A stretch of 64,000 bases of DNA, taken from positions 1 to 64,000 of the forward strand of contig CAWAIR010000005.1 of assembly GCA_963782045.1 (NCBI GenBank), given 5' to 3'. The translations under genes were made by a program, and so were the position numbers. Below are positions 18,976-28,343 of this stretch, in pieces. Under the pieces are notes generated by a model that saw nothing but the letters and a program-made list of their open reading frames with translations, was not told where the DNA came from and made no database searches. The stretch is from CAVSRC01 sp963782045 (GTDB taxonomy: Bacteria; Pseudomonadota; Alphaproteobacteria; Rhizobiales; Kaistiaceae). Positions within the stretch are counted from its first letter, which is position 1. The number at the start of each line of letters is the position of its first letter.

Positions 18976-19276
18976 GCGCCATCACGGCCGCGGCAGCACA
19001 TCGAGACGTCCGTAAGTGCGCCGGATCTCGCGGGCAATCCGCGCCATCGGCGGACGCTTGGAGCCGCGATTCCCAGTCGCTCGCCAGCGCTTCGTCCGCC
19101 GCGAAGGTGAGGTCGCCAATTCGGTTAGGGAAATCCGGGCCATTGCGCACCGAAGCCCGACTCGGCATTGAATTCGCGTTTCATCGATCGCGTGGGGCCG
19201 GTCGGCCGTCTATTGCGGCCCCGAGCGTTGCCCGCATGTGATATACTCCCCCTTGGAGAGCGGCGAAGGTTGTTTG
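18976..19276. other. Spacer, possible minus-strand gene remnant
   Basis: Reading the minus strand around 18990-19120 gives protein-like segments (FAADEALASDWESRL, then in another frame RIAREIRRTYGRLDVLPRP followed by a stop), as if the 3' end of a gene had decayed. I cannot identify a family. No RNA gene is seen. Confidence 0.3.
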
Positions 19277-20272
19277 ATGCGTAACCTCCGTGATTACACC
19301 CTGCGCCTCCGTGATTATACGCTGCGCGAATGGCTGCGGCTCCTGCCTGTGTTCCAAGCGGTGAAGCATGTCCAGAACACTGCCGCGGTGCGGTACTACC
19401 GCAGCCGGCCATCGCCGTATCTTGATCGGTTCCTGAGCGAGCACGCTGGATTGCGGGGCGGGACGGTCGCGATCACGGTTGCCTTCAATACGCCCTGGAC
19501 GCTCAGTTTGCTGCTGCGCACGGCCCGCGAGAACTTCGTCAACACGACCCTCATCGTCGTCGACAACTCCTCCACGGCCACGGCGCGTGAGGAGATTCGC
19601 GACATTTGCGCTGAGGCCGGCGTGCCCTATCTGCCGCTGCCGCGCAATCTGATCCGCCAAGGCTCCCGCTCGCATGGCGTGGCCATGACCTGGACCTATC
19701 ACAATCTGATCAAACCGCTGCGGCCGGCGGTTTTCGCTTTCATTGACCATGACCTCTTTCCGCTCTGTCCGGTTGACCTGGCGAGCCGCGTCGCAGACCA
19801 GCCGGTCTTCGGCCGCAAAAATCCGCATGGTTTTGGCTGGAGTGTCTGGGCCGGATATTGCGTCTTCGATTTCGCCAAAGCGTCTAAGTACGAACTGGAT
19901 TTCGGCCCGGACGTCCCACGCGGACACGACACGGGCGGCCGCAACTGGATGCAGTTCTATCGTCATCTCGACAAGGACAGCGTTCGCCTCGCCGATCTCT
20001 GTGTCATCGATCTCACCGATCCGTTGACCGGAACCACCCACTCGATCGAGATAATGGATGGGTTCGCACATTACGGTCAGGCGGCGCACCCGCGCAGGGG
20101 CCGGCCCGAGCGGCGCGAGTTCTTCACGCGGTTTGTGGATGACGCCGCCCTGAAGCAGCAGGCGCTTGAGCTTGCCCGCGCGCCCGCCGCTCGCGTGCTG
20201 TGGCCGAGGCGATTCAGAAAGCACCATGAACTTCTTCGGGCACATCCGAGGCGTTTGTTCCAGCATCGCTGA
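19277..20272 (+). CDS. Putative glycosyltransferase (GT-A fold)
   Basis: The 331-residue protein begins the polysaccharide locus. It has a GT-A-like core: VAITVAFNTPWTLSLLLRTARENFVNTTLIVVDNSSTATAREEI resembles GT2 nucleotide binding, and FIDHDLFPL supplies a DxD-like site. The rest (GYCVFDFAKASKYELDFGPD) is typical of poorly described glycosyltransferase-like proteins in surface-polysaccharide clusters. The start at ATG 19277 is followed by a tandem repeat LRDYTLR-LRDYTLR caused by a 21-base duplication, so the N-terminus may differ between strains. It is the last intact gene before a frameshifted stretch. Confidence 0.65.
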   Translation: MRNLRDYTLRLRDYTLREWLRLLPVFQAVKHVQNTAAVRYYRSRPSPYLDRFLSEHAGLRGGTVAITVAFNTPWTLSLLLRTARENFVNTTLIVVDNSSTATAREEIRDICAEAGVPYLPLPRNLIRQGSRSHGVAMTWTYHNLIKPLRPAVFAFIDHDLFPLCPVDLASRVADQPVFGRKNPHGFGWSVWAGYCVFDFAKASKYELDFGPDVPRGHDTGGRNWMQFYRHLDKDSVRLADLCVIDLTDPLTGTTHSIEIMDGFAHYGQAAHPRRGRPERREFFTRFVDDAALKQQALELARAPAARVLWPRRFRKHHELLRAHPRRLFQHR

Positions 20273-20609
20273 TTTCGCGATGCCGAGTTGATCCCGGCGA
20301 TGGACGTGGTGCAGGTTGGGTTCCACGGCCTCTCGGTGCATGGCCTTTTGTGAAAGGCCCCCCTCAGCGCCTAGCCGTCCGCCACTATCGCCACACTTTG
20401 TGCCGCCCATCTGCTTGGGGTCCATTAGCACTGCGTGCCAGCAGGATGCCGAACGGGCTTGCGTATTTGCCAGTAACATCCTTGTTCGGCTTGAGCGAGC
20501 GAACCGATCACGCGCGCCTTGAGGTGGGTCGCAAATGTGGTAATTCTTGCACCGAAAACTGCCGCTTTTTCCCGTGGCGCAGCGCGGAGAACCAGACCCA
20601 AAGGCGTCG
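20273..20609. other. Gene-free spacer
   Basis: No supported gene. Short frames lack ribosome sites and family features. The composition is somewhat less GC-rich than in the core genes. It probably contains the promoter of the next (broken) gene. Confidence 0.4.
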
Positions 20610-21568
20610 ATGCTCCCCATCGTCTACGTCCACCTCGGTGACAAGCCCGCGCCGCACCTGGTCGATTCCATCCGGCAGTCCCGGCGCATGACGGCGAACG
20701 CTGACATCCACGTCGTTCTTGTCGCGCAACACCGTGATGGCCCGTCGCCAGCGAGGCCGGAGCCCAGGTGATCTATGCCGAGAGCTTGGCTCCGACTCCG
20801 GCACATCGTCTCTACATGAAAAGCGTCCGCCGGCGGCTGGGCAAGAAGCGTGGCTTCTGGCGGTTCGCTACCGAGCGGTTCTTCTTCATCGAAGAACTGA
20901 TGATCTTGTCCGCGGGCTGGCCAGCGCGCTTCACCTCGAATCGGACAACCTGATCTTCTTCGACCCGGCCGAGATCGAGGAGAGATTGCATTCCCTCTAT
21001 CCCGGCATGGCGGCGCCATTCTGGAACGACACCATGTGCATTCCGGGCGTCGTCTATGTCGGCGACGTGAGCGCGCTGGCCGCCTTGACCACCTATCTCG
21101 CCGGCCGCGTCGCCACCGAACGGGACGGCCAGGCGCGCTGGTATCGTCCGAAGTTTCTGACCCGCGTGCGCATGGGTCTCGTCCTCAATGACATGAACAT
21201 GCTGGCTGCGTTCAAGCGCGAGCCGCGGACCGGACAAGCTCAACATTCTCCCCATGGTGCCGCCCGACTACGAGGGTGGCAGGGATACCGTTCCGCATCA
21301 GTACGACTACTCCTATGGCTTCAACGAACTGGGCATGGTCTTCGACGGGCTGGCGCTGGGCCCGGCGCTGGGCGGGCTCGACCCGGCGCACCACACCTCC
21401 GCCGACACCATGACCTTCATGGAGGAGAATTCATTCGTGGACGGAGCCTCGTTCGGCTACGAAACGCTCGACCTGCGCGACCACGGCAAGATCCCTCATC
21501 TGACCTGTCGCGGCCGGCCGATCCGACTGGCTTCCATCCACAATCACGCCAAAATGCCCATTACCTGA
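20610..21568 (+). pseudogene. Unrecognised polysaccharide-locus protein broken by three frameshifts
   Basis: A single protein can be followed across three frames: MLPIVYVHLGDKPAPHLVDSIRQ (from ATG 20610), then VIYAESLAPTPAHRLYMKSVRRR (from about 20765), then SALHLESDNLIFFDPAEIEERLHSLYPGM (about 20925-21230), then PMVPPDYEGGRDTVPHQYDYSYGFNEL to the stop at 21568. The order and lack of overlap show one ancestral gene of about 318 codons. The start (IVYVHLG followed by a helix) and the ESDNLIFFD block recall GT-A-type sugar transferases, but I cannot name the family. Either it is decayed or the sequence carries indel errors. Confidence 0.6.
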
Positions 21569-21619
21569 AGCGCGCCGCGGCGCCGTTGACAAACTCCGAC
21601 CGATCGTCGGCGCTCCATC

Positions 21620-22349
21620 ATGAAGCCCTCCATTCTCAGCAAGCTCCTCCACCGCAGAACGGACCCGCTGGTGCTTCTGACCGGCCTCGCTGCCAAAAGA
21701 GAGAAGCTGGAATCGCTTGTCCATGTCGGCGCCCACATGGCCCAGGAGCGGTTCGCCTACGAGGCGGCCGGCTACCGGCGGATCGTGTGGATCGAGGGAT
21801 CGCCCAAGGTCTATGAGCGTCTGGTGGTCGATATCGGCGAACACCAGCAAGCGCTCTCGCGAACGCGGCGCCACCGTCAGTCACCAGACCCTGTGCGCGT
21901 TGCTGACCGACCGCCCGGGCACCGAGGTCGATCTGCGCGAATGCAGCAACGACGGCATGTCGAATTCCATCTTCGCGGTCGGCGAGGAGAGCCTCACGCG
22001 CTGGCCTGACGTCGTCGAGACGGGACGCGCGAGCATCTCACCACCGATACGCTCGACAATATTCTGGCCGGCCTGGCCTTGCGCGATGCGGTCGACACCC
22101 TGGTCGTCGACGTCCAGGGCGCGGAGCTGCTCGTGCTCAAGGGCGCCGAGCAGACGCTGCGGCACGTCAACGCCGTCATCACCGAGGTCTCGCGCCGCCC
22201 CTATTATCAGGGTGGCGTGCTCTATGGCGAGCTCAACCGCTTTCCTATCGGAGCACGGCTTCGTCGCCATGTCCACCCCGCGTCGCCATGGCGACATGCT
22301 GTTCATGCGCCAGGCCTATCTGGACCGGGCTGGTCGCGGCCGCACCTAG
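21620..22349 (+). pseudogene. FkbM-family methyltransferase, frameshifted
   Basis: FkbM proteins are SAM-dependent O-methyltransferases, often found in polysaccharide clusters where they may methylate sugars. Pieces in order are LVHVGAHMAQERFAYEAAGYRRIVWIEGSPKVYERL (SAM-binding start), GTEVDLRECSNDGMSNSIFAVG, DTLVVDVQGAELLVLKGAEQTL (the diagnostic VDVxGxExxVLxG motif) and HGFVAMSTPRRHGDMLFMR. At least three frame changes lie between 21840 and 22250. It runs convergent into the next gene and overlaps it by four bases at 22346-22349. Confidence 0.75.
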
Positions 22350-23290
22350 GCGTATCGCCCGGTAAGGGCGTGACGGACCTTGCGCAGCTGCATCTTCGCG
22401 AGGATGTGCAGGGATCGCCTGAGCGAGATGCCGAAGGCCTCGGCATCGAGGATGGCGTCCGCCGTCGGGTGCAGGCGCACCTCGGCCGGATGCGACAGCG
22501 GAAACGACATCGCCTGCGGCGGGTTGTCGATCAGGAACTGGGCCTTCGCGGCCGACGGGTGGGTCGCCGCGGTGTCCCCCATGCCGTCATTGTCGATCAG
22601 GTTGACCACAGGATCGATCGCCAGCAGCCCCCTCCGCCAGAGGCTGTAGCAGACCTGATAGTCCCACGTGTCGACATGACGATTGACCGTGTTGTCGAAA
22701 TGCCGCTGCCATTCCTGCCGGGCCGCCCATGGCGTGGCGTAATGCTCGCGCATGAAGTCGACGCTCCGATGATCGTTCCAGTCGCTCATGTCGAGGTCGA
22801 CCAGCTGCCACACGCGCCGCCAGGTGGCCCAGCCCCACATGTGGAGATTGCGCACGAAGAAGTAGCTGTCGTCCGAGGTCGCCTTGCCGGAGGTGAAGTT
22901 GCACCCGCTGACGATGCCGACCCGCGCGTCGTCCCGGTAGCGCTCCAGCAGTTCGGCGCAATACGGGAAGAAGCTGGGATCGGCGACGATATCGTCTTCG
23001 AGGATGATGCCTTCCTCCTCGTGTTCGAAGAACCACGAGATGCCGCTGCCGACCGACAGCCGGCAGCCGATGTTCCCGTCCCGGAAGAGCTTGAAGACCT
23101 CGCACGGCCAGTCGACATCCGAAACGATTCCGTGCACCTCGGCACACCGCTCGGAATCGGTCGGATGTCCCGGACGCGGACCGTCCGCAGCGATGTACAG
23201 CTTCTTTGGACGGATCGCACGCAGGCGGTCCATCGCATTCCGCGTTTGCCTTGGGCGGTTGAAGACAGCTAGGAAGACGGGCGCATCCAT
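22346..23290 (-). CDS. Nucleotide-diphospho-sugar transferase-like glycosyltransferase
   Basis: The intact 314-residue protein has a GT-A layout: PVFLAVFNRPRQTRNAMDRL, then KLYIAADGPRPGH, then ISWFFEHEEEGIILEDDIVADPSFF, in which EDD is a metal/nucleotide-binding DxD equivalent, then VGIVSGCNF and HMWGWATWRRVWQ. Proteins like this are often labelled 'hemolytic protein HlpA-like' or 'glycosyltransferase family 2', and occur in O-antigen loci. The acceptor is unknown. It starts at ATG 23288-23290, and the gene is oriented against its neighbours. Confidence 0.75.
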   Translation of the reverse strand: MDAPVFLAVFNRPRQTRNAMDRLRAIRPKKLYIAADGPRPGHPTDSERCAEVHGIVSDVDWPCEVFKLFRDGNIGCRLSVGSGISWFFEHEEEGIILEDDIVADPSFFPYCAELLERYRDDARVGIVSGCNFTSGKATSDDSYFFVRNLHMWGWATWRRVWQLVDLDMSDWNDHRSVDFMREHYATPWAARQEWQRHFDNTVNRHVDTWDYQVCYSLWRRGLLAIDPVVNLIDNDGMGDTAATHPSAAKAQFLIDNPPQAMSFPLSHPAEVRLHPTADAILDAEAFGISLRRSLHILAKMQLRKVRHALTGRYA

Positions 23291-23516
23291 GTGGCCTTGC
23301 CGTTCATCGTTGGTTATTTTGGCCTAGATGCCACACGAAATCGGTCAGATGCCAGATGAATGATTGGGAGCCAACCGATTTGGTGGAGAGGTGGCAGGAG
23401 GTAGCGTGCAGGAGCGGCGGCCAGCGTCCGTTCGCGGTTTGCGCGAGGTTTCCAAGGGCATTCAATTTGGCTGTTGAGGCTCTAGCGGACGTGTCTGATG
23501 GGGAAGGGCAGAATTG

Positions 23517-24791
23517 ATGTCGAGTGCTGGGAGAGTGTCTGGTGCAGCGATGAGCGGCCGCGAATGGATTGAGCTGGGCGCCCTCGGCTGCCTGGCGGGC
23601 ATCTTTGGCATCATCCCCATCTACGCACCACAAGGAGTGGATTATTTCGCCGTTGCGTTTTTCCTCCTCGCATCTCTGCTCATCGACCAGGGCGATATTG
23701 AAGCCGCCGACTGGACCGGCCGCCGGCCGTTCGTTCTCACCTGTGCGGCTGTGATCCTGCTTATCCCGCTTTTGGCCGGCGCCTTTTCAGCCAATGGCTT
23801 CAAATCTCAGGTCGGCTCCGGCGTCTACATCGCGGCCGCTCCGCCGGCACTTTTCCTGGTAGCCTCCAAGGCACGGTTTCACCTGATCGGCCCCGCTGGC
23901 ATCAAGTACCTGATCCTCGCCGGCATTTTCATCGGGCTGATTCCCGCAACGATCTACAGCCTTGTCGCCCTGAGCATCCCGTCACAGCGCTTCTTCCTGC
24001 CCGGTCAGCCGGCACTGAACATCGTCTCCGTCTACCTGAGCTGCATTTCGGTCATCACACTGATATTGACCATCGACCTCAGTCGCCGGGCGCGCATCGC
24101 GGGTTACGTGGCGGTCGTGGTGATATTTGCGCTCGGCCTGCTGACGGCGAGCCGAACATTCATTGTCAGCGAACTGGTCGTCCTTGTGGCATATGCGATT
24201 GCGATCCGGCGCAACAAGATCCTGCTGAAGGAGATGGCCGCGATCGCGATCGTGCTTGTGCCGCTTCTCGCTGCTTCATACTTCGCCTTCCACGGCAGTC
24301 TGACGCGGCTCTTCCAAAAACAGCCGTTGGGGTTTTTCGATGGCCGGCTGCAGACATGGGCGGATGGCTGGGAGCTCTTCCGCCGCTATCCCGTGTTCGG
24401 AATTGGCCCGCACACCTTCTATAACCAGCAGCTCAATCCGCTCTACGTCGAGCGAACCCGGGAGGGCATCAGCTACATTCCCTTCTATCACGCCCACGAC
24501 GTCGTTCTGAACATCCTGGCGGAAGGCGGCATCGTCGTCGGTATCCTGTGGGTTACGCTGGTCGCCGCTGCGGTCTACGGCTGCTACCGGATTCTCCGCA
24601 ACGATTCCGACAACCCGTTCGGGCTGATCGCGGCCACGCTGCTTGCGGTGTTCCTGGTGGTTGGCGTTTTCGAGAACACCATGGTTCGCCCGGTGGTCTT
24701 CCCGCTTGCCATATTCCTGGGCCTCGGCATGAACGTCACCTGGACCGCGCGGGCCCCCGCGGCCAAGACTGCCAATGCATCGTCCTCCTGA
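23517..24791 (+). CDS. O-antigen ligase/polymerase-like membrane protein (Wzy/WaaL type)
   Basis: The 424-residue protein has about ten hydrophobic segments and the long periplasmic loop characteristic of the Wzy_C/O-antigen ligase family: DGRLQTWADGWELFRRYPVFGIGPHTFYNQQ, followed by FYHAHDVVLNILAEGGIVVGILW, where the His is typical of WaaL/PglL-type enzymes. It would polymerise repeat units or ligate the glycan to a carrier in the inner membrane. I chose ATG 23517; ATG 23550 is an alternative. It is 18 bases upstream of the fused epimerase/sugar transferase. Confidence 0.8.
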   Translation: MSSAGRVSGAAMSGREWIELGALGCLAGIFGIIPIYAPQGVDYFAVAFFLLASLLIDQGDIEAADWTGRRPFVLTCAAVILLIPLLAGAFSANGFKSQVGSGVYIAAAPPALFLVASKARFHLIGPAGIKYLILAGIFIGLIPATIYSLVALSIPSQRFFLPGQPALNIVSVYLSCISVITLILTIDLSRRARIAGYVAVVVIFALGLLTASRTFIVSELVVLVAYAIAIRRNKILLKEMAAIAIVLVPLLAASYFAFHGSLTRLFQKQPLGFFDGRLQTWADGWELFRRYPVFGIGPHTFYNQQLNPLYVERTREGISYIPFYHAHDVVLNILAEGGIVVGILWVTLVAAAVYGCYRILRNDSDNPFGLIAATLLAVFLVVGVFENTMVRPVVFPLAIFLGLGMNVTWTARAPAAKTANASSS

Positions 24792-24809
24792 GCGGGGGCA
24801 CGTTGCGGC

Positions 24810-26294
24810 ATGCGCATAGTCGTCACCGGGGCAAGCGGGTTCGTCGGTCGAAACCTCGTTCCGGTGCTTGCCCAGTCAGGTGCGGAACTGCTCCTCGTCG
24901 GTCGGGACACCGGACGACTGCGACATCTGCTTCCGGGCCACCCGTGCTGCACCTATGGCGAAATCGCGAGCCGCGCGGCGGGCTTCGACGTCCTGGTCCA
25001 TCTGGCCGTGCTCACTAGCGAGGCGCATACGACGCTGGCCGAGTACCGGGCAGTCAACGTCGCGTTCCTGCTGGAGACCGTGGCGCGGGCGGTAGAGGCG
25101 CGAATACCTCGCCTGATCAACGTTTCAACGGTACATGCCCTCGACAGCCGGAATGCCGGCAGCTACGCCACGACGAAGCGGGAGGCGGTCGATCGCTTGC
25201 GACATGTCACCGGAATCGACGTCGAAACGGTCTATTTGCCGGCGGTGACCGGCGACGCGTTTGCCGGACGGCCTGGATTCCTCAACCCGCTGCCTGGTTG
25301 GCTCTCTCGACCGCTTTTTGTGGTTCTGGCGGCACTGAAGCCCACCGTCAGCGTCGACCGGCTGGCCGGATTTGTCCTGGATGAGAGAAGGCCGATTGCG
25401 CAAGGTGAGGCGATCCTCGCAAACGATCAGTCGCTGAATCGGGTTTTTACCGGCGGCAAGCGCGCCATCGACTTGTTGTTCGCGGCTTTCGTCGCCGTGT
25501 TCCTGTGGTGGTTGCTCGTCCTTGTCTGGCTTGCCATCAGGTTGACGTCGCCAGGCCCGGGCATCTTCGTCCAGCAGCGCGTCGGAAAGAACGCGCAACC
25601 GTTCGATTGCTACAAATTTCGCACGATGAAGGTCGGCGCGCCGCAAGCTGGAACGCACCAAATTCCACAAAGCATGGTGACGCCGCTCGGCCGATTCCTG
25701 CGCGGCACCAAGCTGGATGAACTCCCGCAAATCTTGAACATCCTGAGGAACGAGGTCAGCCTTGTCGGTCCACGGCCTTGCCTGCCCGTGCAAGAAGACC
25801 TGGTCGAACGGCGCCGGCGCGCCGGAGTGTTGTCCATCAAGCCGGGGATCACTGGTTTGGCCCAGGTCGAGGGCATCGACATGAGCGACGCCGCGCTGCT
25901 AGTGAGCTGGGACTCGCGCTATCTGGCGTTGCGATCGCTTCTGCTCGACCTCAAGATCATCGCGCGAACCGCCATGGGCCGTGGAAGGGGCGACAAGGTC
26001 TCTGAGCCGACCGTAGCCTTGCCGCCTTCACGATGTCCTTGCAGTCGGCGGCGCGCAACGCGGCCAGGCCGCTTGGCCGTCGAACTGAGCCGGCGGACGC
26101 TGTGGTTCTGCCTGGACCAAACCGCGAGGGCCGCAAGTACCAGTCGACAGAGATTCGTTGCTCGGGCTCTTGGCGTTTGGCTACGGCACGATCATGATGG
26201 CTGCTACCAGTACTTGCATTCACGAGTGGCTTCCTGCGCGATGCCAACGTGCAGCGGGAACGACGGAGTCCTGATTGTGTCCGACGGGAAATAG
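24810..26294 (+). CDS. Fused NAD-dependent epimerase and polyprenyl-phosphate sugar transferase
   Basis: This 494-residue protein joins two enzymes. Residues about 1-210 are an extended-SDR epimerase/dehydratase: TGASGFVGRNLV, LINVSTVHAL and an active-site-like SYATTKRE (Tyr-x3-Lys). Residues about 215-397 are a bacterial sugar transferase (WcaJ/PglC type): a hydrophobic segment, LTSPGPGIFVQQRVGKN, YKFRTM, GRFLRGTKLDELPQ, VGPRP and KPGITGLAQV. This half should start glycan assembly by moving a sugar phosphate onto undecaprenyl phosphate. Such hybrids are annotated in some rhizobia. The last 95 residues after GRGRGDKVS are Arg/Ser/Cys-rich and look like readthrough in the wrong frame, so the natural stop may have been lost. 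Confidence 0.82.
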   Translation: MRIVVTGASGFVGRNLVPVLAQSGAELLLVGRDTGRLRHLLPGHPCCTYGEIASRAAGFDVLVHLAVLTSEAHTTLAEYRAVNVAFLLETVARAVEARIPRLINVSTVHALDSRNAGSYATTKREAVDRLRHVTGIDVETVYLPAVTGDAFAGRPGFLNPLPGWLSRPLFVVLAALKPTVSVDRLAGFVLDERRPIAQGEAILANDQSLNRVFTGGKRAIDLLFAAFVAVFLWWLLVLVWLAIRLTSPGPGIFVQQRVGKNAQPFDCYKFRTMKVGAPQAGTHQIPQSMVTPLGRFLRGTKLDELPQILNILRNEVSLVGPRPCLPVQEDLVERRRRAGVLSIKPGITGLAQVEGIDMSDAALLVSWDSRYLALRSLLLDLKIIARTAMGRGRGDKVSEPTVALPPSRCPCSRRRATRPGRLAVELSRRTLWFCLDQTARAASTSRQRFVARALGVWLRHDHDGCYQYLHSRVASCAMPTCSGNDGVLIVSDGK

Positions 26295-26354
26295 TGCGAT
26301 GTCGGAGGCAGCGGAAATCCGGATTGGGTTGTTTGTGCGGTCGTGTGTTCGCTC

Positions 26355-28231
26355 ATGAAGAAGAGTATTATTCTAATTGCGACTGACATGCTGATAGCAG
26401 GGGTAGCCCTGCTGGGAGCCTATCTACTCAGATATAACTTTGACGTTCCACCAAATTTCGGCAGGGTTTTGCTCTATACTGCCGTATTTTGCGTGATTTC
26501 CATCGTGGTGTTCTTTGCTGTCGGCGTTCACCGGGGGGTGTGGCGCTTCGCTTCGTTGAGCGATCTGAGGAACATCGTCATCGCCAGCACCATATCGATG
26601 CTGTTCTTCCTGGTGGCGATGTTCCTGGTCGACCGCCTGAGCGCGATTCCGCGCTCAGTGCCGTTCATCGCGTGGTTCGTGATGATCGTGCTGCTGTCGG
26701 CGCCGCGCGTCGCCTACCGGGTGTGGATGGCCGGCGGCAGCCGAGCGGACAGCGGGCAAAACTGCTGATTTTCGGATCGGCGGCCGAGGCCGAAGGGGTC
26801 ATCCGGCGGTTCGGGCTGGAATTCAGGCGGTGCCTACGACGTGATCGGGATCGTCGAGTTCGACGGCAGCCTGCCGGGCCGCAAGGTGCGTGGCATCAGC
26901 ATTCTCGGCGACGTTGCCCATCTCGACGAAATCATCGCGCGCCTGTCACGGGAAGGCCGAAGGCCCGATTCGTTCGTGGTTGCCGAGCCTCGCGAACACC
27001 GCGCGGCATTGCGGCACGATCACCGAGGTCGGCGTCGCCAGCAGGCATTCCCGTGCGCCGCGTAGGCGAGCCGTCGTCGCTTCTCGACGGAGCGAGCCCG
27101 ACCGCAGCTCGACGCGCTGACGCTGGAGGATCTGCTCGGCCGCAAGCCGGCCCATCTCGAGCTGGCGCGCATCAGCCAGCTGATCGCCGGGAGCACCGTG
27201 CTGGTTACCGGGGCCGGCGGCAGCATCGGCTCCGAGATCGTTCGTCAGGTCGCGCGCTTCCGGCCGGGCCGGCTGGTGCTGCTCGATATCGGCGAATTCG
27301 CGCTCTACGCGATCGACCACGAAATGCAGGAGAACCATGCGCGGCTCGAGCGCAGGAGCGTCATCGCCTCGGTGCGGGATCGGCAGACGGTCTTCCGCTT
27401 GATGGCCGACATGAGGCCGGACGTCGTCTTCCACGCCGCCGCCCTCAAGCACGTGCCGCTGATCGAATCGAACATCTGCGAAGGCGTGCTGACCAACGTC
27501 ATCGGCACCAAGAACGTTGCCGACGCCGCCGTCGCCAATGGCGTCAAGGCGATGGTGATGATTTCGACCGACAAGGCGATCCGGCCGAGCAGCGTCATGG
27601 GGGCCACCAAGCGGGCGGCGGAGGCCTATTGCCAGGCGCTGGACGTCAGCGGCACGTCGACGCGCTTCATCACGGTCCGCTTCGGCAATGTCCTCGGCTC
27701 GAACGGCTCGGTGGTGCCGCTCTTCGAGAAGCAGATCGCGGCGGGCGGGCCGGTGACGGTCACCCATCCGGACATGAAGCGCTACTTCATGAGCATCCGC
27801 GAGGCGACGGAACTCGTCCTGCAGGCGGCGGCCTTCGGCCTGCTCGAGCAGGAGCGGCGCGGCGGCATCCTGGTTCTCGACATGGGCGAGCCGATCAAGA
27901 TCGTCGATCTCGCCCGCACCATGATCGCCATGAGCGGGCGCCTGCCCGACGTCGATGTCCCGATCGTGTTCACCGGCATACGGCCGGGCGAGAAGCTCTT
28001 CGAGGAGCTGTTCGACCCGCAGTGAAGCCAACGAGCCGGCTACGGCCGCAGGGGCTCATCGTTGCCAAGCCGCGTTTGATCGATCTTGAGAACCTGCGGC
28101 CAAATCTCGATAGGATTGAGCAGCTTGCGCGTTCCGGCACTGAACGCGAAACTCTTGTGGAGCTTGGTCGTATCGTTACCGAATATCGCCAGGGAGCCGA
28201 CCCGAGCATGGAAACGTTGGAGACCTGCTGA
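26355..28231 (+). pseudogene. WbpM/CapD-type nucleotide-sugar dehydratase, multiply frameshifted
   Basis: The family is a membrane-anchored UDP-GlcNAc 4,6-dehydratase used to make deoxy or N-acetyl sugars. The N-terminal four-helix membrane region is intact to about 26760 (LIATDMLIAGVALLGAYLLRYNF). Then come AKLLIFGSAAEAEGVIRR, YDVIGIVEFDGSLPGRKVRGI and GIPVRRVGEPSSLL in different frames, and a long intact catalytic domain from about 27100: VLVTGAGGSIGSEIVRQ, HAAALKHVPLIE, MISTDKAIRPSSVMGATKR, RFGNVLGSNGSVVPLF, GEKLFEELF. A last frame change near 28020 restores the family C-terminus (PRLIDLENLRPNLDRIEQL) to the stop at 28231. At least five indels are needed. Confidence 0.8.
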
Positions 28232-28343
28232 CCGGGTAGATCGGCGGCGCGAGCCTCGCGCCCTTACCCCGCCGAAGGCAGTATTCGCTTCGATCGCGAT
28301 ACCCACCTGCGCGGTGTTTGTCAGAACGGACTGGGGATTGTAA

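Noticed and set aside
26355..28231. Programmed frameshifting as an explanation for the broken dehydratase
   Set aside because: Five or more changes without slippery heptamers or stimulatory structures are not programmed. The A7 run in the IS5 transposase is the only credible programmed site apart from the IS3 one.
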